Origin: Pseudoduganella namucuonensis
GTDB taxonomy: Bacteria > Pseudomonadota > Gammaproteobacteria > Burkholderiales > Burkholderiaceae_D
Direction of reading: 5' to 3'
Assembly (NCBI RefSeq): GCF_900116645.1
Contig: NZ_FPBO01000035.1
Span: 33,537-97,536 of the forward strand
Length of the DNA stretch: 64,000 nucleotides
The position numbers and the translations under genes were made by a program. Below, piece by piece: positions 46,273 to 54,482 of this stretch; the first letter of the stretch is position 1, and each line of letters begins with the position of its first letter. A model generated the notes under the pieces. It was not told where the DNA came from and did not search any database. It saw only the letters and a list, made by a program, of their open reading frames with translations.

Positions 46273-46837
46273 TTTTATTAACTCCGCGACCCTGAGGCCA
46301 TCTCTTGCCACTCCCTCGGGAGTGGCGTAGTACAAGGATATACGCGGGAAAAAGGAGGCTGCGGGGGGTGTGCCTCGTCATGCGGCGCTGCGACGCGCGA
46401 ACGCGTTGCGGCCGCAAAGGGCGCATGAGGCCGATCGTCATGCCGAGTGCGCGCACTGCCTGCGACTCATCCGATCACGGCCCGACGGGGTCGGGGGGGA
46501 GAATGCAGGCGTGCGCAAAACGTCGAGCCAGGGCATCTTGTATGGTGCCCGGGCGAAAACGGCAGCGTTATCAGCTTCATCAACCAGCGAGCAACGACTA
46601 TGTGCTTGCTCGCTGGACTTATCCTAACAATCCAGCCAATCTAATCCCAGCACCCGTGCCCTCTACCCGATGACAACAGCGGTTGCCACCCTGACATGCG
46701 CACGAGTGTGCGTATACATTTATTTTCCACCGAATTTGCAAATAGGCGAGGCCAGTGGATACGCCCCTGTGTAAAATGTGCTTTTATTCTTACACGTGCA
46801 GCAGCTTAAACTGCGGCGAATCGATTATATATTCAAA
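46273..46837. other. rne leader and rluC upstream region
   Basis: About 565 bases between the divergent rne and rluC genes, with no convincing gene. It holds the rne 5' leader; in E. coli this leader forms hairpins that let RNase E cut its own message, and an 11-bp perfect hairpin lies in the middle here (next entry). The AT-rich end near rluC (about 46690-46837) should contain the rluC promoter. Confidence 0.6.
46584..46616 (-). promoter_or_regulatory. hairpin in the rne 5' leader
   Basis: CCAGCGAGCAA and its exact complement (46584-46594 and 46606-46616) are separated by 11 bases. The structure is about 310 bases before the rne start codon on the minus strand. It could be the counterpart of the autoregulatory hairpins of the E. 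coli rne leader, which is an inference from position only. Confidence 0.4.
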
Positions 46838-47863
46838 ATGAAGGACTTAGAGAGATTTTCAGGGAAAACAGCCCAAAAGCCGACCAAAACGGCCCCCGCT
46901 GAGACCCCCGCGCCAGTCCTGCCGCAAGCACAATTCGTGACGATCACCGAAGAAGAAGCCGGACAACGGATAGATAACTACCTGTTGCGGATCTGCAAAG
47001 GCGTGCCGAAAAGCCATGTGTACCGCATCCTGCGCTCCGGCGAGGTGCGCGTCAACAAGGGCCGCATCGACCAGTTGTACCGCCTGGTGGAGGGCGACGT
47101 GGTGCGGATTCCGCCGATCCGCCTGGCCGAGAAGGCCGAGACCAACGTCCCCGCCGCCGAGTTCGCCATCATCCACGAGGACAGCCACCTGCTGGTGATC
47201 GACAAGCCGGCCGGCGTGGCCGTGCACGGCGGCTCCGGCGTGTCCTTCGGCGTCATCGAGCAGCTGCGCGCCTCGCGGCCGGACGCCAAGTTCCTGGAAC
47301 TGGTGCACCGCCTGGACCGCGAGACCTCCGGCCTGCTGCTGCTGGCCAAGAAGCGTTCGGCGCTGACCAATCTGCACGAACAAATGCGCGACGGCCATAC
47401 CGACAAGCGCTACCTGGCATTGGCGGTGGGCGATTGGAAAAACCCGCGCCAGCATGTAAAGTTGCCGCTCCGTAAATACTCGACGCCGGATGGCGAGCGC
47501 CGCGTGTCCGTGTCGGCCGACGGCCTGGCCTCGCACACGGTGTTCACGCTGCTGAGGAAATACCCGCAGTTCGCGCTGCTGGAAGCCGAACTGAAAACCG
47601 GCCGCACCCACCAGATCCGCGTTCATCTGGCATCTTCGGGCTTTCCCATCGCAGGTGACGACAAATACGGCGATTTCGCATTGAACAAGGCGCTCCAGAA
47701 AGCCGACGCGACGCGCGGCGCGCTCAAGCGCATGTTCCTGCACGCGCACCAGATTACGTTTACCCACCCGGAAACCGGGAAATCGATGACACTGAAGGCG
47801 CCATTGGCCGCCGAATGCGAGCGTTTCTTGGTAAGCTTGGGCAAACCATTGAATTCTATATAA
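46838..47863 (+). CDS. rluC: ribosomal large-subunit pseudouridine synthase (RluC-type)
   Basis: Makes pseudouridines in 23S rRNA. The 341-residue protein has an S4-type RNA-binding domain (about 40-100) and the RluA-family catalytic motif HRLDRETSGLLLL with D160. RTHQIRVH in the C-terminal part is also typical. ATG at 46838 lacks a clear ribosome binding site. It is divergent from rne, the same neighbour order as in E. coli, and heads a run that includes the HAD, Rieske and SppA-like genes. Confidence 0.95.
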   Translation: MKDLERFSGKTAQKPTKTAPAETPAPVLPQAQFVTITEEEAGQRIDNYLLRICKGVPKSHVYRILRSGEVRVNKGRIDQLYRLVEGDVVRIPPIRLAEKAETNVPAAEFAIIHEDSHLLVIDKPAGVAVHGGSGVSFGVIEQLRASRPDAKFLELVHRLDRETSGLLLLAKKRSALTNLHEQMRDGHTDKRYLALAVGDWKNPRQHVKLPLRKYSTPDGERRVSVSADGLASHTVFTLLRKYPQFALLEAELKTGRTHQIRVHLASSGFPIAGDDKYGDFALNKALQKADATRGALKRMFLHAHQITFTHPETGKSMTLKAPLAAECERFLVSLGKPLNSI

Positions 47864-47895
47864 CAAGGAGCCGGCCGCCGGACGGGCCGGGTGAC

Positions 47896-48555
47896 ATGGC
47901 AAGAAAGCAATTTGATCTGATCGTCTTTGATTGGGATGGCACGTTGATGGACAGCACATCGACGATCGTGAAATGCATCCAGGCATCGGCCAAGGATTTG
48001 GGCCTGCCGATACCGGGGGAGGACGCGGCGTCGCACGTGATCGGCCTCGGGCTGTACGAGGCGATGCAGGCCGTGCTGCCGAACGTGGATCCGAAATACT
48101 ATCCGCGCATGGTGGAGCGCTACCGCTACCACTACCTGTCCAAGGACCACGAGCTGACGCTGTTCAAGGGTGTGGCTGAAATGCTACAGGAGCTGTCGCA
48201 GAACGCCTATTTCCTGGCCGTGGCGACCGGCAAGAGCCGTGTCGGCCTGAACCGCGCGATGGACGCGGCCGGGCTGCTGTCGATGTTCGACGCCACCCGC
48301 TGCGCCGACGAGACCTTCTCCAAGCCCCATCCGGCCATGCTGCAGGAGCTCACGCGCGAGCTGGGCCAGGACTTGAAGCGCACCGTGATGATCGGCGACA
48401 CCAGCCACGACCTGCTGATGGCCAACAACGCCGGCGCGGCCGCCGTGGCCGTCGAGTACGGCGCGCACCCGGTCGACCAGTTGATGGCCTGCAATCCCAT
48501 GTATTCGGCCAAGACCGTGGCCGAACTGCACGAGTGGCTCAACGAGCACGCCTGA
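47896..48555 (+). CDS. HAD-IA family phosphatase
   Basis: Haloacid-dehalogenase-type phosphatase, similar to phosphoglycolate phosphatase. The 219-residue protein has motif I FDWDGTLMDS (D12 nucleophile, D14), motif II VATGKS, motif III K in FSKPHP, and motif IV MIGDTSHD. A cap domain (about 20-90) lies between motifs I and II. ATG at 47896 is preferred over an upstream frame that overlaps rluC. It follows rluC by 32 bases, and the Rieske gene begins 13 bases after it. Substrate unknown. Confidence 0.93.
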   Translation: MARKQFDLIVFDWDGTLMDSTSTIVKCIQASAKDLGLPIPGEDAASHVIGLGLYEAMQAVLPNVDPKYYPRMVERYRYHYLSKDHELTLFKGVAEMLQELSQNAYFLAVATGKSRVGLNRAMDAAGLLSMFDATRCADETFSKPHPAMLQELTRELGQDLKRTVMIGDTSHDLLMANNAGAAAVAVEYGAHPVDQLMACNPMYSAKTVAELHEWLNEHA

Positions 48556-48568
48556 TGCGGGAGCGGGC

Positions 48569-48937
48569 ATGAGCGAGGAAATCCTGATCTGCGCCGCCGA
48601 CGCCGTGCTGGACGGCGGCCGCGGCGTGCGCTTTCCCGTCACGGCGGGCGGCGAGGACGCGACCGGCTTCGTGGTGCGCCACAACGGCAAGCCCTACGCC
48701 TACCTGAACCGCTGCGCCCACGTGCCCATCGAACTGGACTGGAATCAGGGCGAGTTCTTCGAGTCCAGCAAACTCTATATCATGTGCTCCACCCACGGGG
48801 CGATCTACATACCGGACAGCGGCATGTGCGCCGGCGGCCCCTGCCGGGGCGGGCGGCTGCGGCCGATCCCGGTGGTCGAGCACGACGAACAACTATATTG
48901 GCAGCCCGACGACTATATTCGTCCGGCGCGCGCCTGA
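48569..48937 (+). CDS. Rieske [2Fe-2S] protein
   Basis: Small electron-transfer protein. The 122-residue chain has the two halves of a Rieske cluster site: C49-x-H51 in RCAHVP and C73-x-x-H76 in CSTHGA, with additional cysteines in the GMCAGGPC loop. No oxygenase or reductase subunit lies beside it, so it may serve as a carrier for the HAD or protease neighbours' pathway or for a distant enzyme; function not known. It sits between the HAD gene and the sppA-like gene with gaps of 13 and 11 bases. Confidence 0.9.
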   Translation: MSEEILICAADAVLDGGRGVRFPVTAGGEDATGFVVRHNGKPYAYLNRCAHVPIELDWNQGEFFESSKLYIMCSTHGAIYIPDSGMCAGGPCRGGRLRPIPVVEHDEQLYWQPDDYIRPARA

Positions 48938-48948
48938 GAACCGAATCC

Positions 48949-50001
48949 ATGAGCGATAACACCAGCGACCAAGACAACGGCGCCAGCGCCGCGCCGCAGG
49001 GCGCCGCCCCCGCCACGCCCGCCACGCCAGCCGCGAGCGGCGCGCCACAGTCGGTCGCCGGCCTGAACTGGGAACGGGAGGTGCTGGAAAAGCTGGTGCT
49101 GTCCACCGTGCGCGAACGGCGCGCGCACCGGCGCTGGGGCATCTTCTTCAAGTTCCTGGTGCTGCTGCTGGTGCTGTTCGCGCTGGCCGCGTATTTCGAC
49201 GTGTCCTGGCCCGTGGGGGATTCCGAGAACGTCGGCCGGCACACGGCGTTGATCGAAATAGACGGCGAGATCGAGACCGAAGGCAGCGGTTCGGCGGCGG
49301 TGGTGATCCCCGCGCTGAACAAGGCCTTCTCCGACCACGGCTCGGTTGCGGTGGTGCTGCACATCAACAGCCCGGGCGGCAGTCCCGTCCAGGCCGGCAT
49401 GATCGTCGACGAGATCCGGCGCCTGCGCAAGGGCTATCCGGGCAAGCCCTTGTACGTGGTGGTCAACGAGATCTGCGCCTCGGGCGGCTATTACATCGCC
49501 GCCGCCGGCGACCAGATCTATGTCAACAAGGCCAGCATCGTCGGCTCGATCGGCGTGCTGATGGACGGTTTCGGCTTCAATGGCGTGATGAGCAAGGTGG
49601 GCGTGGAACGCCGCCTGCTGACGGCGGGCGAGAACAAGGGTTTCATGGACCCCTTCCTGCCGCTGTCGGACAAGCACCGCCAGCACGCGCAAACCATGCT
49701 CAACGACATACACCAGCAGTTCATCGACGTGGTGCGCACCGGCCGCGGCAAGCGCCTGAAGGAAACGCCGGACATGTTTTCCGGCTTGTTCTGGACCGGC
49801 GCGCGCGCCGTCGACATGGGCCTGGCCGACGGCCTGGGCACGGTCGACACGGTGGCGCGCGACGTCGTCCACGCGGAAGACATCATCGATTACACCCAGC
49901 ACGAGGGCCTGCCGGAGCGCGTGCTGAAGAAATTCGGCGCCGCCATGGGCGCTGGCGCGATGAAGGCGGCGGTGCAAAGCGCCAACCCGAGCATCCGATA
50001 A
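48949..50001 (+). CDS. S49 signal-peptide peptidase-like serine protease (SppA family)
   Basis: Membrane-anchored protease that degrades cleaved signal peptides. The 350-residue protein has a cytoplasmic Ala/Pro-rich N-terminus, one membrane helix (about 63-83), and an S49 domain with HINSPGGSPVQAG near 138-150, the nucleophile segment CASGGYY (S178), and the lysine region TAGENKGFMDPF (about 225-236). Length matches short SppA-type proteins with one domain. It follows the Rieske gene by 11 bases and ends the gene run. Confidence 0.93.
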   Translation: MSDNTSDQDNGASAAPQGAAPATPATPAASGAPQSVAGLNWEREVLEKLVLSTVRERRAHRRWGIFFKFLVLLLVLFALAAYFDVSWPVGDSENVGRHTALIEIDGEIETEGSGSAAVVIPALNKAFSDHGSVAVVLHINSPGGSPVQAGMIVDEIRRLRKGYPGKPLYVVVNEICASGGYYIAAAGDQIYVNKASIVGSIGVLMDGFGFNGVMSKVGVERRLLTAGENKGFMDPFLPLSDKHRQHAQTMLNDIHQQFIDVVRTGRGKRLKETPDMFSGLFWTGARAVDMGLADGLGTVDTVARDVVHAEDIIDYTQHEGLPERVLKKFGAAMGAGAMKAAVQSANPSIR

Positions 50002-50203
50002 ATCCGACGCGAGTGTGCGCTGCCTCAAACGCGTCGGCGCGCCTCCGTGCGCGTAGGCACAGAAGAACATTATCTTTTCTGCTTCATTTAGCCTTGTAAT
50101 CTCCCCGGCGTGGGCTATATTGGTGTTGTAGTTCTTTCCCAGGGAGGTCGCATAAACAGCTTAACTCGTTGTCTGCACAATCTTGTGTCTAGTCTGAAAC
50201 GAA
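50002..50203. other. intergenic region, no gene seen
   Basis: Between the S49 protease gene and the possible small reverse-strand gene. No gene or convincing terminator was identified. Confidence 0.5.
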
Positions 50204-50503
50204 CTACTCAACCGCATCGCTGATGCGGGCTCGAGAGAATTTCAATTCCTCGCACTGCGCCTCGCAATGGGGCATGAGAACGGCGGCGTCATTGCCGCTG
50301 TTTTCATTTTCCGGGCCGTCATTTTCCGGGCCGCCTATCTCCTCCCCGCCGAATCCGCCCGCCGAGAGCCAGTTGAGGAACTGCGCCTGGGTCGTCCTGT
50401 GCCAGGCGGCTTGGGGCATCGTCTCCGAGCCAGTGCTTTGCCATTGCGCCAATGCCAGCCGACTGGTGTGGAGCGCCATATACTTTAATGATGTAAGTTT
50501 CAT
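50204..50503 (-). CDS. small hypothetical protein, uncertain
   Basis: A 99-residue frame that I cannot assign. It starts with MKLTSLKYMALHTSRLALAQ and carries an acidic tract (GGEEIGGPENDGPENENSG) near 52-70, encoded by two tandem copies of the DNA motif TTTTCCGGGCCG. AGGAAA lies 12 bases before the start, and a 9-bp perfect inverted repeat lies 20 bases upstream (50523-50546), which could regulate it. It is on the strand opposite to both neighbours. It may instead be non-coding. Confidence 0.35.
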   Translation of the reverse strand: MKLTSLKYMALHTSRLALAQWQSTGSETMPQAAWHRTTQAQFLNWLSAGGFGGEEIGGPENDGPENENSGNDAAVLMPHCEAQCEELKFSRARISDAVE

Positions 50504-50522
50504 TTTTGAGTGGCTTTCCTAG

Positions 50523-50546
50523 CTCATTAGGTAAATTCCTAATGAG
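50523..50546. repeat. 9-bp perfect inverted repeat
   Basis: CTCATTAGG and CCTAATGAG around TAAATT. It sits between the possible small reverse-strand gene and the RsuA-type gene, so it could be an operator or a leader hairpin for either. Confidence 0.6.
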
Positions 50547-50635
50547 ATTTCAGTGTAGTAGTTCGTCCTGGGCAAAGTTTGATTTGCGTCAATGTGGCGT
50601 CAGGAAGGCGTGCGAAATCTGGTACAGTCTCGGCC

Positions 50636-51352
50636 ATGAGCAAACTATCTTTAGACCGCATCCTGCAATCCCAAGGTTTCGGCACGCGCAAATACTGCCG
50701 CGCCCTGATCGAAGACGGCGAAGTCAGCATCGCCGGCGAAGTCCACGACAACTACAAGGAAAGTATCGACACCGACGGCCTGGTCCTGCGCGTTTTCGAC
50801 GAGGAATGGGTGTACCGCGAGCGCGTGTACATCGCGCTGTACAAGCCGGCGAACTACGAGTGTTCGCGCAAGCCCAGCCACCATCCCGGCGTGCTGACCC
50901 TGCTGCCCGAGCAATACACCTGGCGCGAGGTGCAACCCGTGGGCCGGCTGGACCACGACACCACCGGCATGCTGCTGATCTCCGACGACGGCGCCTTCAT
51001 CCACGCCCAGTCCTCGCCCAAGCGGCACGTGCCCAAGGTGTACCAGGCCACCACCCAAGACCCGGTGACGCCGGAACTGGTGGCGCAGCTGCTGTCCGGC
51101 GTGCAGCTGCACGACGAGCCGGCGCCGCTGTCGGCGCTGGTGTGCGAGCAGCGCGGCGAGCGCCAACTGGAAATCGTGCTGGAGCAGGGCAAGTACCACC
51201 AGGTCAAGCGCATGCTGGCGGCCGCCGGCAACCACTGCGGCGCGCTGCACCGCTCCGCCATCGGCGGCCTGCAACTGGAGGCGCTGGGATTGAAGGAAGG
51301 GGAGTGGTGCTACCTGAACGAGGAACAGCTGGCGCTGCTGGCGCCAGCGTGA
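50636..51352 (+). CDS. rsuA: RsuA-type 16S rRNA pseudouridine synthase
   Basis: RsuA/RluB family RNA modification enzyme. The 238-residue protein starts with an S4 domain (MSKLSLDRILQSQGFGTRKY), then GRLDHDTTGMLLISDDG with the catalytic D106. KYHQVKRML near the C-terminus is also typical. The ATG at 50636 is preferred because it starts the S4 domain; an in-frame codon 19 upstream has no support. The exact rRNA position cannot be read from the sequence. Confidence 0.88.
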   Translation: MSKLSLDRILQSQGFGTRKYCRALIEDGEVSIAGEVHDNYKESIDTDGLVLRVFDEEWVYRERVYIALYKPANYECSRKPSHHPGVLTLLPEQYTWREVQPVGRLDHDTTGMLLISDDGAFIHAQSSPKRHVPKVYQATTQDPVTPELVAQLLSGVQLHDEPAPLSALVCEQRGERQLEIVLEQGKYHQVKRMLAAAGNHCGALHRSAIGGLQLEALGLKEGEWCYLNEEQLALLAPA

Positions 51353-51380
51353 GTAAGCGGCACGGCGGCGTGCTGACGCC

Positions 51381-52424
51381 TTAAGGCCGCAGCTTGCGCT
51401 TCTCCTTGCGTCCGTGCGTGAGGTAGTGCTCGGCCGGATTCCAATTGCCCGCCGCCACATCCGGATTCGCTTCCAGATACAGCTTGCCGTCGAACTCGTC
51501 CAGCAGGTGGCCGGCGTCCGTCGAGCAGGCCTCCACGAAGCCCTTCGGAATCGCATGGCCCGCGTAGCGTTGCGGCATCTCCTCGCCGGTGACGATGTTG
51601 GTCAGCTTGCGGAAATCGATCTTGCCGTAGAACGTGTCCGACATCATCGGCGTGTAGTACGCGCAGTCGTCGAAATAGTAATGGGTGACCTGCGACCAGC
51701 GCGTGCGCATCGGATCGGTCTGGCGCGAGCCGCCGTGCATCAGGTTGGCCGCCCAGATCAGCGCCTGTCCCTTCTTCGCGTGGAAATACTCCGGCTGCGC
51801 GCCGTGGGACTCCACCAGCGCGCGCCACATCTCCTCGTACAGCGCCTGGGTCGGCGTCTGGCCCAGCTGCGACACGCACAGGCCCACGTGCTCGTTCGTG
51901 TAAATTGGCCAGCGGTGGCTGCCGGGGAAGTACACCAGCGGCCCGTTCTCCTCGTTGATGTCCTCCAGCGCCACCCACACGCCGCACATGAAACGTTCCG
52001 GGCTGGAACTGAAGTGGATGGAATCGGTGTGGAAATGCTGCTGCGTGCCGACCGGGAAGTTCAGCGTCTGGAACGGCCAGGCCTGGCGTCCATACAGCCT
52101 GCTCAACAGCGCCAGGATGTGCGGATTGCAGGCGATGTCGCGCACCCGCTCGTTGAATTGCCAGGCGTCCTGCACCCGCAGGCTGATGCCTTGCCGATGG
52201 CCCTCGGCCCGCCATCCCTCCAGGTCGTAATGGTCCAGCAGGTCCGCCTTGATGGCCTCCGCCTTGGTCTCGAAGGCGGCGTCCGGAAAGTCCAGCACCG
52301 CGTATCCCTTCACCGCCAGGTCCAGCGCGATGCGGCGGGTCTCGTCGTCGATCGCGGGATCGCTGAAGAGCTGCTTGAAGAACGGGGATTCGACATGCGG
52401 TACGCCGGGCAGTACGTTTTTCAT
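51381..52424 (-). CDS. phytanoyl-CoA dioxygenase-family protein with C-terminal NPDV motif
   Basis: Fe(II)/2-oxoglutarate-type dioxygenase. The 347-residue protein carries the HxD metal motif HFHTD (H132, D134) and a distal histidine in LMHGGSR near 235-241; an arginine follows in MRTRWSQ for the co-substrate. The last 30 residues (YLEANPDVAAGNWNPAEHYL followed by THGRKEKRKLRP) resemble a short repeat found at the ends of many cell-surface glycosyltransferases, an unusual tail for a PhyH enzyme. ATG at 52424 lacks a clear ribosome binding site. It is divergent from the FAH-family gene 74 bases away. Substrate unknown. Confidence 0.85.
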   Translation of the reverse strand: MKNVLPGVPHVESPFFKQLFSDPAIDDETRRIALDLAVKGYAVLDFPDAAFETKAEAIKADLLDHYDLEGWRAEGHRQGISLRVQDAWQFNERVRDIACNPHILALLSRLYGRQAWPFQTLNFPVGTQQHFHTDSIHFSSSPERFMCGVWVALEDINEENGPLVYFPGSHRWPIYTNEHVGLCVSQLGQTPTQALYEEMWRALVESHGAQPEYFHAKKGQALIWAANLMHGGSRQTDPMRTRWSQVTHYYFDDCAYYTPMMSDTFYGKIDFRKLTNIVTGEEMPQRYAGHAIPKGFVEACSTDAGHLLDEFDGKLYLEANPDVAAGNWNPAEHYLTHGRKEKRKLRP

Positions 52425-52498
52425 GGGGAGTGGCAAATCAATAAGGTTCGATATTGTAAGACCTTCCGGCCTCCAATGGCATCTGTTAAAGTCCCGCC

Positions 52499-53497
52499 AT
52501 GAAACTAGCAACCCTCAAGGACGGCACGCGCGACGGCCAACTGATCATCGTCTCGCGCGACCTGAAAACCGCCCAGGTGGCGGACGGCATCGCCCCCACG
52601 CTGCAGCGCGCGCTGGACGACTGGGGCTTCATCGCCCCGCAACTGGACGAGGCCTACCGCCTGCTCAACGACGGCAAGGGCCGCCGCAGCTTCGATTTCG
52701 ATCCCGCCAACTGCATGGCGCCGCTGCCGCGCGCCTTCCAGTGGGCCGGCGGGGCGGCCTACGTCAACCACCTGGAACTGGTGCACGCGGCGCGCAACGC
52801 CGAGTTGCCGGAATCGTTCAGGGACGAGCCGCTGATGCACCAGGGCGCAGGCGACGACTTCCTCGGCCCGCGCGACGACATCGCCTTGCCGCGCGAGGAG
52901 TGGGGCATCGATTTCGAGGCCGGGATCGCCGTCGTCACGGACGACGTGCCCATGGGCGCCACGCCGGACGAGGCGCACCAGCAGATCCGCCTGCTCATGC
53001 TGGTCAACGACGTGTCGCTGCGCAAGCTCATGCCGGACGAACTGGCCAAGGGCTTCGGCTTCCCGCAGTCCAAGCCGGCGACCGGCTTCTCGCCGGTGGC
53101 GGTCACGCCGGACGAACTGGGCGACGCCTGGAAGGGCGGCAAGGCGCATTTGCCGCTGCGCTCCAGCTGGAACGGCAAGCCGGTCGGGCAACCGAACGCG
53201 GGCGTGGACATGGCGTTCAACTTCCCGCAACTGATCGCCCACCTGGCGATGACGCGCAACGCCCGCGCCGGCGCCATCGTCGGCTCCGGCGCGGTGTCGA
53301 ACAAGGACGCCAAGAAGGGCTATTCCTGCATTGCCGAGAAGCGCTGCCTGGAGCTGATTGCGGACGGGGAGGCCAGCACGCCGTTCATGGTCTTCGGCGA
53401 CACCATCCGGATCGAGATGCTGGACGCCGACGGCAAGTCCATCTTCGGCGCGATCGAGCAGACGGTTAAGCAGACTGATTTGCGCAAGCCGCGTTAG
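52499..53497 (+). CDS. fumarylacetoacetate hydrolase-family protein
   Basis: FAH-family enzyme, possibly a hydrolase or isomerase of a beta-diketo acid. The 332-residue protein has the metal-binding acidic residues in WGIDFEAGIAVVTDDVP near 140-156, NDVSLRKLMPDE, and the C-terminal GSGAVSNKDAKKGYSCIAEKR segment in which this subgroup carries SGAVSN. The precise substrate is unknown, because no other aromatic degradation genes are nearby. It starts 74 bases from the divergent dioxygenase gene and is the last chromosomal-core gene before the TA-rich region. Confidence 0.9.
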   Translation: MKLATLKDGTRDGQLIIVSRDLKTAQVADGIAPTLQRALDDWGFIAPQLDEAYRLLNDGKGRRSFDFDPANCMAPLPRAFQWAGGAAYVNHLELVHAARNAELPESFRDEPLMHQGAGDDFLGPRDDIALPREEWGIDFEAGIAVVTDDVPMGATPDEAHQQIRLLMLVNDVSLRKLMPDELAKGFGFPQSKPATGFSPVAVTPDELGDAWKGGKAHLPLRSSWNGKPVGQPNAGVDMAFNFPQLIAHLAMTRNARAGAIVGSGAVSNKDAKKGYSCIAEKRCLELIADGEASTPFMVFGDTIRIEMLDADGKSIFGAIEQTVKQTDLRKPR

Positions 53498-53550
53498 AGC
53501 TATTAATGCAATAAGCATGGTTCCAGGTACTGTTCAAGTCGATTGAGTTT

Positions 53551-53570
53551 TTGTAATCGTTCGATTACAA
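53551..53570. promoter_or_regulatory. operator palindrome of the HigBA-type operon
   Basis: TTGTAATCG and CGATTACAA are perfect arms around TT, ending 8 bases before the toxin start codon. The position is that of an autoregulatory operator bound by the antitoxin. Confidence 0.75.
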
Positions 53571-53577
53571 TCGGCAC

Positions 53578-53871
53578 ATGTTCACGATCAAGTCACTTCC
53601 CGCGTTCACTAGCTGGCTCGACGGCCTGGCCGATGCTACGACGCGTGGCGTGATTGTGGCTAGGATTAAGCGATTGGAGCGCGGATTGATGGGAGACGTT
53701 GAGCCAGTCGGCGACGGCGTTTCCGAGCTACGCATACACGTTGGTGCCGGCTGGCGTGTGTACTTCACACAGCGCGGCGGTCAGCTAGTCGTATTGCTGG
53801 TTGGTGGCTCCAAGCGCACGCAGAAGAGTGACATTAAGCGTGCCAAAGGATTGGCGGCATTGCTGGATTAA
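53578..53871 (+). CDS. HigB/RelE-type toxin
   Basis: Type II mRNA-cleaving toxin of the RelE/ParE fold (phage-derived Gp49-like/HigB group). The 97-residue protein has the group's start FTIKSLPAFTSWLDGLADAT, the central GDVEPVGDGVSELRIHVGAGWRVYFTQR, and a C-terminal GGSKRTQKSDIKRAKGLAALL. The toxin-first order is typical of HigBA. The antitoxin starts 13 bases later. An operator palindrome is just upstream. Confidence 0.92.
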   Translation: MFTIKSLPAFTSWLDGLADATTRGVIVARIKRLERGLMGDVEPVGDGVSELRIHVGAGWRVYFTQRGGQLVVLLVGGSKRTQKSDIKRAKGLAALLD

Positions 53872-53884
53872 CGAGGAAACACAA

Positions 53885-54208
53885 ATGAGTAAACGCATTA
53901 ATGTGGCCGATCTGCCCGACTTCGACGCCGCCCCTTACCTTGACGGTGAGGTGGCTATTGCCGCCTTCTTGACTGATATTCTGGAAGCGAACGATGCTTC
54001 CCTACTCGCCGCAGCTTTGGGCGACATAGCCCGCGCTCGCGGGATGACTGAGATTGCCAAGTCGGCGGGACTCACCCGCGAAGCGTTGTACAAGGCCTTG
54101 CGGCCAGATAGCGCTCCACGTTTCGATACCATAAGCCGCGTGTGCACCGCGCTCGGTGTACGTCTGGTGGTGCAGCCGGTACCGGAGCCTTGTGATGGCC
54201 AATCGTAA
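53885..54208 (+). CDS. HigA-type antitoxin
   Basis: DNA-binding antitoxin of the toxin directly upstream. The 107-residue protein has a helix-turn-helix near 50-98 (DIARARGMTEIAKSAGLTRE, then TISRVCTALGVRL), with the N-terminal part expected to bind the toxin. GAGGAA precedes the ATG by 6 bases. Its last codons overlap the next small gene by 14 bases. Confidence 0.92.
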   Translation: MSKRINVADLPDFDAAPYLDGEVAIAAFLTDILEANDASLLAAALGDIARARGMTEIAKSAGLTREALYKALRPDSAPRFDTISRVCTALGVRLVVQPVPEPCDGQS

Positions 54209-54401
54209 AGTTGTGGATCGAGAAATGATCGAGTTCGAGGACGCACTGTTGCGCTCAATGGGGCAAGCCAAGCGGGGTGAGTTTGCCGCTGTCCACACTC
54301 CAGAACAAATCGCAACACGGCGCGGCCGGCTGGCGGGGAGTGTCAAGGCGGCCCCCCCAAAGTGCCAATCCCACGCCGCAGCTGCAGCTGGCAAAAGTTG
54401 A
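54195..54401 (+). CDS. small protein, probable N-terminal remnant of an antitoxin-type protein
   Basis: A 68-residue frame beginning MANRKVVDREMIEFEDALLR. Residues 40-51 (TPEQIATRRGRL) look like the start of BrnA/DUF4415-like antitoxin linkers, but the usual DNA-binding ribbon-helix-helix part that should follow is missing, replaced by AAPPKCQSHAAAAAGKS. I read it as a remnant or a truncated antitoxin rather than a complete one. It overlaps the HigA-type gene by 14 bases, so it may still be translated. Confidence 0.5.
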   Translation: MANRKVVDREMIEFEDALLRSMGQAKRGEFAAVHTPEQIATRRGRLAGSVKAAPPKCQSHAAAAAGKS

Positions 54402-54402
54402 T

Positions 54403-54421
54403 AATCACCTACTTGGTGATT
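54403..54421. promoter_or_regulatory. inverted repeat upstream of the MqsA-type gene
   Basis: AATCACC and GGTGATT arms with TACTT between, 62 bases before the mqsA-like start. MqsA-type proteins repress their own operons by binding palindromes, so this is a candidate operator. Confidence 0.45.
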
Positions 54422-54482
54422 GTTGCCTATTGGGTTACAATTTTTAACTGAAAAAACGCACCCCACACTGCAATAGGCCAAA

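Noticed and set aside
42916..46281. 1121-codon and 574-codon open frames opposite to rne
   Set aside because: They mirror the low-complexity Ala/Pro/Glu-rich tail of RNase E and consist of Gly/Arg/Phe- or Ser/Ala/Gly-rich repeats without ribosome binding sites.
54195..54401. MqsR toxin upstream of the MqsA-type gene
   Set aside because: The frame is only 68 residues and its sequence has no MqsR features; it looks like an antitoxin remnant instead.
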